A stretch of 6,009 bases of DNA from Mycobacterium sp. (GTDB lineage Bacteria > Actinomycetota > Actinomycetes > Mycobacteriales > Mycobacteriaceae): contig JAOPWF010000164.1 in the NCBI GenBank assembly GCA_025965815.1, forward strand, positions 1-6,009, read 5' to 3'. This document shows, piece after piece, positions 1 through 3,089 of the stretch; positions within the stretch are counted from its first letter, which is position 1, and every line of letters starts with the position of its first letter. Under the pieces are notes generated by a model, which was given only the letters and a program-made list of their open reading frames with translations, had not been told where the DNA came from and did no database searches. A program made the position numbers and the translations under genes.

Positions 1-213
1 CAGCAGGTTGTAGGCGCCGCGCAGCTTGTAGGAGCGCACCGACTGCAGGTCTTCGCGCTTCAGGTAAACCGTCGCGCCGGTGGTCGCGGAGAGCCGGTCG
101 CTGAGCTGTAGCGGGCTCGGCGTCACCACCCCGGCAATTCGCTGAGCGGCCTCGTCGATGTCGGCCGCGGTCAGCGGCGACGTGCGAGGACTCTGGCTCA
201 GTTCAGCGGACAC
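1..213 (-). CDS. ilvA: Threonine ammonia-lyase (biosynthetic threonine dehydratase), N-terminal part
   Basis: Cytosolic PLP enzyme that deaminates L-threonine to 2-oxobutanoate and ammonia, the committed step of isoleucine synthesis. Only the first 71 residues are visible; the gene continues past the left edge. The translation has the family's N-terminal pattern: VVTPSPLQLSDRLS (about residues 29-42), TGATVYLKREDLQ (45-57), then VRSYKLRGA (59-67), in which Lys63 should be the Schiff-base lysine (SxKxRG motif). The GTG at 213-211 is chosen because it gives MSAELSQSP, which matches the mycobacterial IlvA N-terminus as I remember it; an in-frame GTG at 237-235 is the alternative. No strong Shine-Dalgarno is visible. 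The gene starts 42 bp after the Ddn-family gene on the same strand, so it is probably read from that gene's promoter. Fold-type II PLP identity is secure; the regulatory C-terminal domain cannot be assessed. Confidence 0.93.
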   Translation of the reverse strand, partial: MSAELSQSPRTSPLTAADIDEAAQRIAGVVTPSPLQLSDRLSATTGATVYLKREDLQSVRSYKLRGAYNLL

Positions 214-223
214 CCGGTTAATG

Positions 224-237
224 GTGCCACTTGGCAC
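224..237. repeat. Short inverted repeat between the Ddn-family gene and ilvA
   Basis: GTGCCA and TGGCAC form perfect 6-bp arms around a 2-base centre (CT on the + strand). The repeat lies in the 42-bp gap, 10 bases upstream of the chosen ilvA GTG. The arms are too close for a good RNA hairpin loop and no T-run follows, so a protein-binding dyad is likelier than a terminator. One arm contains the alternative ilvA GTG at 237-235. Its function is unknown, and a 14-bp dyad of this kind can occur by chance. Confidence 0.3.
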
Positions 238-255
238 TTTTCTGCGGGCAGAGTG

Positions 256-693
256 TCACTTCACCGGGCTGAGCACGAAGACCGGGATCTGCCGGTCGGT
301 CTTCTTCTGATACTCGGCGTAGTCGGGCCACGCCTCGACGGCGCGATCCCACCAGGCGGCCTTCTCGTCGCCGAACACCTCACGCGCCTCGTAGTCGCCG
401 GATTCCGTGCCGTCCTGCAGTTCGACGCGCGGGTTGGCCTTCACGTTGTGGTACCAGACCGGGTGCTTCGGGGCTCCGCCCAGCGACGCGACGACCGCGT
501 ATTCGCCGTCGTTCTCCACCCGCATCAGCGGGGTCTTGCGGACTTTGCCGGATTTGGCTCCGATGGTGGTCAGCAGGATGACCGGCTTTCCCTTGAGCTC
601 GGTGCCCTCGGTGCCGCCCGACGCCATGTACTGCTCGGCGTTCTCGCGGGACCAGTCCGACGTGCTGGGTTCGTATTCTCCGGTAATTGGCAT
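256..693 (-). CDS. Deazaflavin (F420)-dependent nitroreductase / quinone reductase family protein (Ddn-like)
   Basis: A 145-residue member of the Ddn/PF04075 family: small split-barrel proteins that bind reduced cofactor F420 and pass hydride to quinones or other acceptors. Family signatures are [20 protein letters not shown] (40-59), [20 protein letters not shown] (67-86), NPRVELQDG (87-95) and a C-terminal [18 protein letters not shown] region (122-141). The ligand-pocket tyrosines of Ddn (PSYxxY) correspond to Tyr125 and Tyr128. Length fits the family (about 150). The closest relative I recall is M. tuberculosis Rv1558, a paralogue of the pretomanid activator Ddn that has been described as an F420H2-dependent quinone reductase. 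The start is ATG 693-691; the reading frame stays open upstream to 999, but that part has no family similarity. No Shine-Dalgarno is present, and a TACTCT box sits 6 bases before the ATG, so it is probably leaderless. Substrate is inferred only from family. Confidence 0.92.
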   Translation of the reverse strand: MPITGEYEPSTSDWSRENAEQYMASGGTEGTELKGKPVILLTTIGAKSGKVRKTPLMRVENDGEYAVVASLGGAPKHPVWYHNVKANPRVELQDGTESGDYEAREVFGDEKAAWWDRAVEAWPDYAEYQKKTDRQIPVFVLSPVK

Positions 694-699
694 GCCATC

Positions 700-705
700 A
701 GAGTA
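700..705 (-). promoter_or_regulatory. Candidate -10 element of a leaderless promoter for the Ddn-family gene
   Basis: Read on the minus strand, TACTCT fits the mycobacterial -10 pattern TANNNT. It lies exactly 6 bases before the ATG at 693-691, which would place transcription start at the A of the start codon. No Shine-Dalgarno is visible upstream of that ATG. No clear -35 is seen. The assignment is from sequence alone. Confidence 0.5.
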
Positions 706-733
706 GGCGCGGCGCCGTAATACGAGACACCTG

Positions 734-765
734 ATCCGGCGTTTCGATTGGCCGAAATCTCGGAT
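734..765. promoter_or_regulatory. Nested inverted repeat in the divergent promoter region (possible operator)
   Basis: Two nested pairs of 5-bp arms share one centre. ATCCG (734-738) pairs with CGGAT (761-765), and TTTCG (742-746) pairs with CGAAA (753-757). Each side has a 3-base gap, and the centre is ATTGGC. The dyad covers the putative -35 (748-753) of the rightward gene and lies just upstream of the leftward promoter, a position suited to controlling both. There is no adjacent regulator gene that would obviously bind it. Confidence 0.4.
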
Positions 766-777
766 ACGAGCTATCGT
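748..777 (+). promoter_or_regulatory. Candidate leaderless promoter for the small membrane protein gene
   Basis: A TATCGT box (772-777) fits the mycobacterial -10 pattern TANNNT and ends 6 bases before ATG 784, so transcription would start at the start codon itself. A possible -35, TTGGCC (748-753), lies 18 bases upstream of the -10. No Shine-Dalgarno precedes the ATG. The spacing between -10 and ATG is identical to that of the divergent gene's promoter. Confidence 0.5.
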
Positions 778-783
778 CGCACC

Positions 784-1014
784 ATGGCCACCACCGACAA
801 CCTTCGGTCGACCGTCGAGGCCGAACCGTCCGAAATCCTGGTCGCCGGGGTTCCGTGGCCGGTCTACAAGGTGGTGGCGCTTGCGGTGGGCCTGCTGGTG
901 CTGGTCGCCGTCGGCATTGCCACCGCCAGTGCGGCGCCCGCTGTCCTCGCCGCCGCCGCGGCCGGCACGGTCGTCTGGCTGGGCCTCAGTCTGTTCCACC
1001 GGTCGCGTCGCTAA
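784..1014 (+). CDS. Small two-helix membrane protein, conserved hypothetical
   Basis: A 76-residue protein of unknown function. Residues 1-26 are polar and mildly acidic (including [19 protein letters not shown]). Two hydrophobic helices follow, at about 27-49 and 50-71, rich in Ala, Val and Leu and with almost no loop between them. The protein ends in a basic tail, HRSRR, expected to face the cytoplasm. It has no signal peptidase site or catalytic motif. ATG 784 is chosen because a TATCGT -10 box lies 6 bases before it and because the upstream in-frame ATG at 748 would overlap the promoter. It is divergent from the Ddn-family gene, with 90 bp between starts, and its TAA overlaps the stop of the convergent SRPBCC gene by 4 bp. 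Similar short proteins with the AGVPWPVYK segment occur in mycobacteria as I recall, but I know of no assigned role. Confidence 0.75.
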   Translation: MATTDNLRSTVEAEPSEILVAGVPWPVYKVVALAVGLLVLVAVGIATASAAPAVLAAAAAGTVVWLGLSLFHRSRR

Positions 1015-1400
1015 GCCTCCAACAGCCGCCGCAGCGTGTCGAGATCCGCTGCCACCGCCGCCGCATCGGCATCGAACTGTTCATCACTCATGCCGGGCTG
1101 CCGCCGGACGGTGAACACCACCTCGCACGGTGGCTGCCCCGTGGCCGCGGCCGGGAGGACGCGCAACGGGTTGTAGACGGCTGCGCCGGACGGCAGCGTC
1201 ACGACGTGGTCCAGCACGCCGTAGTCATTCGGCGGCGCGAATTCGATCGTCACCTGACCCATTGGCGAATCGGCCACCCAGCCGTCCGCGCTCTGCCGCA
1301 GACCACCCGCGGCCAACCCGGCCGCCCATCGCGGAAGTTGTCGCGGATCCGCGGCGAAGTCGTAGACCACTTCGGGCGCGGCCTCGATCCAGACGCTCAC
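1011..1400 (-). CDS. SRPBCC (START/polyketide cyclase-like) family protein
   Basis: A 129-residue single-domain protein with the helix-grip SRPBCC fold, a soluble hydrophobic-ligand-binding scaffold; ligand and reaction are unknown. The N-terminal strand and helix [18 protein letters not shown] (2-19) and LPRWAAGL (22-29) are typical of the family. Central strands run through [10 protein letters not shown] (47-56) and [13 protein letters not shown] (60-72). Residues about 104-129 form the long C-terminal helix ([19 protein letters not shown]). Start choice is uncertain. GTG 1400-1398 begins right at the domain and has AAGGA 11 bases upstream. The frame is open to GTG 1463-1461, which would add 21 residues of non-family sequence and leave only 11 bp to the divergent ATG at 1475. 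The TAG stop overlaps the TAA of the upstream convergent gene. M. tuberculosis may carry a relative beside dnaE1 (Rv1546, from memory). Confidence 0.82.
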   Translation of the reverse strand: MSVWIEAAPEVVYDFAADPRQLPRWAAGLAAGGLRQSADGWVADSPMGQVTIEFAPPNDYGVLDHVVTLPSGAAVYNPLRVLPAAATGQPPCEVVFTVRRQPGMSDEQFDADAAAVAADLDTLRRLLEA

Positions 1401-1462
1401 GTGCCGCGACGTCCTTAGAAAACTGCCAGTCGTGTCGTCCTCCACCGGTCCATGATCGCGCA

Positions 1463-1468
1463 CACACT
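1463..1468 (+). promoter_or_regulatory. Weak -10-like box before the multi-pass membrane protein gene
   Basis: CACACT matches NANNNT and ends 6 bases before ATG 1475, the same spacing as the two better promoters at 700-705 and 772-777. There is no Shine-Dalgarno before this ATG, which supports leaderless expression. The first base departs from the T consensus and no -35 is evident. CATGAT at 1451-1456 is an alternative -10 giving a short leader. Confidence 0.2.
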
Positions 1469-1474
1469 GAGCTC

Positions 1475-2221
1475 ATGGACGACACACCCAAACCTCATTC
1501 CGCGGCGGGGGAGTTCGTGAAGCGGGCCGAGAAGCTGGCCGGAGAAGCCGAACACCATGTGCCATCGTGGCTGCGTCCCGGTGACCCGGAGAGCCGCTTG
1601 CCGGTGTTGATCGCGCTCGTCGCCGTGATCGCCCTGCAGCTGGGTATCCCGAAGAGCTACACGCTGGTTCCGCGCTGGCCCCTGATAAGCCTCGAGGTGT
1701 TACTGATCGTGGTGCTGGTCTGGCTCAATCCCCTGCGACTCACCAATGCGACGCGGCTCGGTAAGTACGCCACCTGGGTGCTGCTGGCGGCGATCACCAT
1801 CGACAACACCCTGTCCGCGGTCGTGCTGGACGCTCGCATTCTCTCCGGCGCGGTGAGCAATAAGGCCGCGGTACTGCTCGGCAGCGGCGCGGCGATCTTC
1901 GTCACCAACATCATCGCGTTCGGCATCTGGTACTGGGAGCTCGACCGCGGCGGCCCGTTCGCGAGGCGTGCGGGGGTGCAGCCCTACCCCGACTTCATGT
2001 TCCCGCAGATGGACCCCGACACCGCCAAGCTGGTGAGGCCGGGTTGGCGACCGACCTTCGTCGACTACCTCTACGTCAGCCTGACGAACGCGATGGCGTT
2101 CTCCCCCACCGACACCATGCCGCTGGCCCGCTGGGCCAAGGCGATGATGGCGGTGCAGAGCCTCGTCGCGGTGTCCACCATCGCGCTCGTAATCGCAAGG
2201 GCGGTGAACGTTTTGGCCTAA
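1475..2221 (+). CDS. Multi-pass membrane protein with an ion-channel-like pore segment
   Basis: A 248-residue integral membrane protein. A polar, charged N-terminal tail (1-40) is followed by hydrophobic helices at about 41-58, 69-85, 97-119, 130-154 and 222-245. Between the last two lies a long soluble stretch (155-194) rich in Pro and Asp. The segment from Asp197 to Pro216 aligns without gaps to the pore loop of two-helix potassium channels (D-x-L-Y-x-S ... D-x-x-P), but the TVGYGD filter is replaced by AFSPTD. It also resembles DUF1345-type proteins, where the same place reads like MTFQVSD. Transport of any ion is therefore unproven. ATG 1475 is chosen because the helices and tail follow directly and the earlier open frame is shadow sequence. 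The methyltransferase starts 35 bp downstream on the same strand, so the two are probably co-transcribed. A hairpin covers its stop codon. Confidence 0.8.
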   Translation: MDDTPKPHSAAGEFVKRAEKLAGEAEHHVPSWLRPGDPESRLPVLIALVAVIALQLGIPKSYTLVPRWPLISLEVLLIVVLVWLNPLRLTNATRLGKYATWVLLAAITIDNTLSAVVLDARILSGAVSNKAAVLLGSGAAIFVTNIIAFGIWYWELDRGGPFARRAGVQPYPDFMFPQMDPDTAKLVRPGWRPTFVDYLYVSLTNAMAFSPTDTMPLARWAKAMMAVQSLVAVSTIALVIARAVNVLA

Positions 2222-2228
2222 ACGTTCA
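2205..2228 (+). repeat. 9-bp inverted repeat across the stop codon of the membrane protein gene
   Basis: TGAACGTTT (2205-2213) and AAACGTTCA (2220-2228) are perfect complements around a 6-base loop, TGGCCT. The TAA stop (2219-2221) begins at the last loop base and enters the second arm. The structure ends 28 bases before the methyltransferase ATG and 9 bases before its Shine-Dalgarno. The stem is AT-rich for this genome and no U-tract follows, so it is not a classical terminator. It could slow RNA polymerase, protect the 3' end of the upstream cistron, or be a protein-binding dyad: each arm contains the self-complementary AACGTT. Confidence 0.45.
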
Positions 2229-2237
2229 GCGTCGACC

Positions 2238-2243
2238 GAGGAG
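2238..2243 (+). promoter_or_regulatory. Shine-Dalgarno sequence of the methyltransferase gene
   Basis: GAGGAG is a strong Shine-Dalgarno match. It lies 13 bases before ATG 2257 and 4 bases before an in-frame TTG at 2248. Neither spacing is ideal, so the TTG (three extra residues) remains a possible start. It is the clearest ribosome binding site seen at any start in this window, in contrast to the apparently leaderless genes upstream. Confidence 0.5.
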
Positions 2244-2256
2244 TACGTTGGCGTTC

Positions 2257-3089
2257 ATGGGAATTGCCGTGACCGAACTGACGCCGGTGGAACAGACCGC
2301 GTTTCTCACGTTGTATGCCCGCGCGCTGGACAGCCGCTGGACCCGCCCGATACTGGGCGACACCCTCGCCGACGAGGATGTGGGCAGCATCGACTTCGAC
2401 TTCGAGGGCCTCGGCGTGGCGACCAGCGTGGTGTGCCAGACCGCACTGCGCGCCAAGATGCTCGACGACAGGGTGCGCGCCTTCACCGCGGCGCACCCGG
2501 ATGCCGTCGTGGTGGACCTGGGGGCCGGGCTGGACGACGGCATGTACCGCGTGAAGCCGCCCTCGACGGTGGATTGGTACAGCGTCGACCTGCCCGCCGT
2601 GACCGCACTGCGGGACGACGTGCTGCCGTCGAGCCCGCAGGCACACTCGGTGCCGGCGTCACTGGCCGACGACACCTGGCCCATGCCATCCCCGCCGGCC
2701 GTCCCACCATGCTGATCGCCGATGGCCTGCTGGCATTCCTCTCCGAGTCGGTGATCATTGAGCTGTTCCGCCGGATCACCGACCATTTCCGTTCTGGCGA
2801 ACTGGCTTTCAACGACTACGGCGGCATCGGCTGGTTCAGCCGGGTGGCGATCAAGCTGTACCCGCAGAAGATGTTCTCCGACGTCGCCGGCCAGTGGCGG
2901 TACGCCGGTTTCAAGGACGCACACCACCCAGAGACCTGGAACCCGCGGCTGAAACTGATCGAGGAGACCAGCCTGGCGCACGCCAAGGAGGTGGACCTGT
3001 TCCCCGGCTGGATCCGGATCGCGACCAGGCTGACCGGCAAAAGCAAGACCGGCGCGCGCAAGGCACGGATTCTCAGATACAGCTTCTAG
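2257..3089 (+). pseudogene. Class I SAM-dependent methyltransferase (TcmP/LCM type), frameshifted
   Basis: Relative of TcmP-like O-methyltransferases in the leucine carboxyl methyltransferase superfamily, which move a methyl group from S-adenosylmethionine to a small molecule; the substrate here is unknown. The first frame gives residues 1-142, with SAM motif I VVVDLGAGLDDGMYR (84-98) and the acidic strand WYSVDLPAV (107-115). After TGG CCC (2677-2682) this frame runs into TGA at 2713-2715. The family sequence resumes one frame over as AIPAGRPTMLIADGLLAFL and continues through FNDYGGIGWFSR and WRYAGFKDAHHPETWNP to TAG 3087-3089. Restoring one base between 2682 and 2683 (for example G, giving WPDAIP) yields about 277 residues, a normal family length. 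The missing base may be a real mutation or a sequence error. Codon bias is normal on both sides, so any inactivation is recent. It lies 35 bp after the membrane protein gene and overlaps dnaE1's stop by 4 bp. Confidence 0.85.

Noticed and set aside
694..999. Upstream extension of the Ddn-family reading frame
   Set aside because: The added residues show no family similarity, cover the divergent promoter region and run antisense to the small membrane protein. The ATG at 693 has a well-placed -10 box.
1130..1474. Upstream extension of the multi-pass membrane protein frame
   Set aside because: It is antisense to the SRPBCC gene and its translation is Arg/Pro/Ser-rich. The membrane protein has a natural polar tail beginning at ATG 1475.
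2676..2690. Programmed ribosomal frameshift in the methyltransferase
   Set aside because: The site CTGGCCCATGCC is not a heptameric slippery sequence and no obvious pseudoknot follows. TcmP-type methyltransferases are normally single-frame, so a base deletion or sequence error is simpler.
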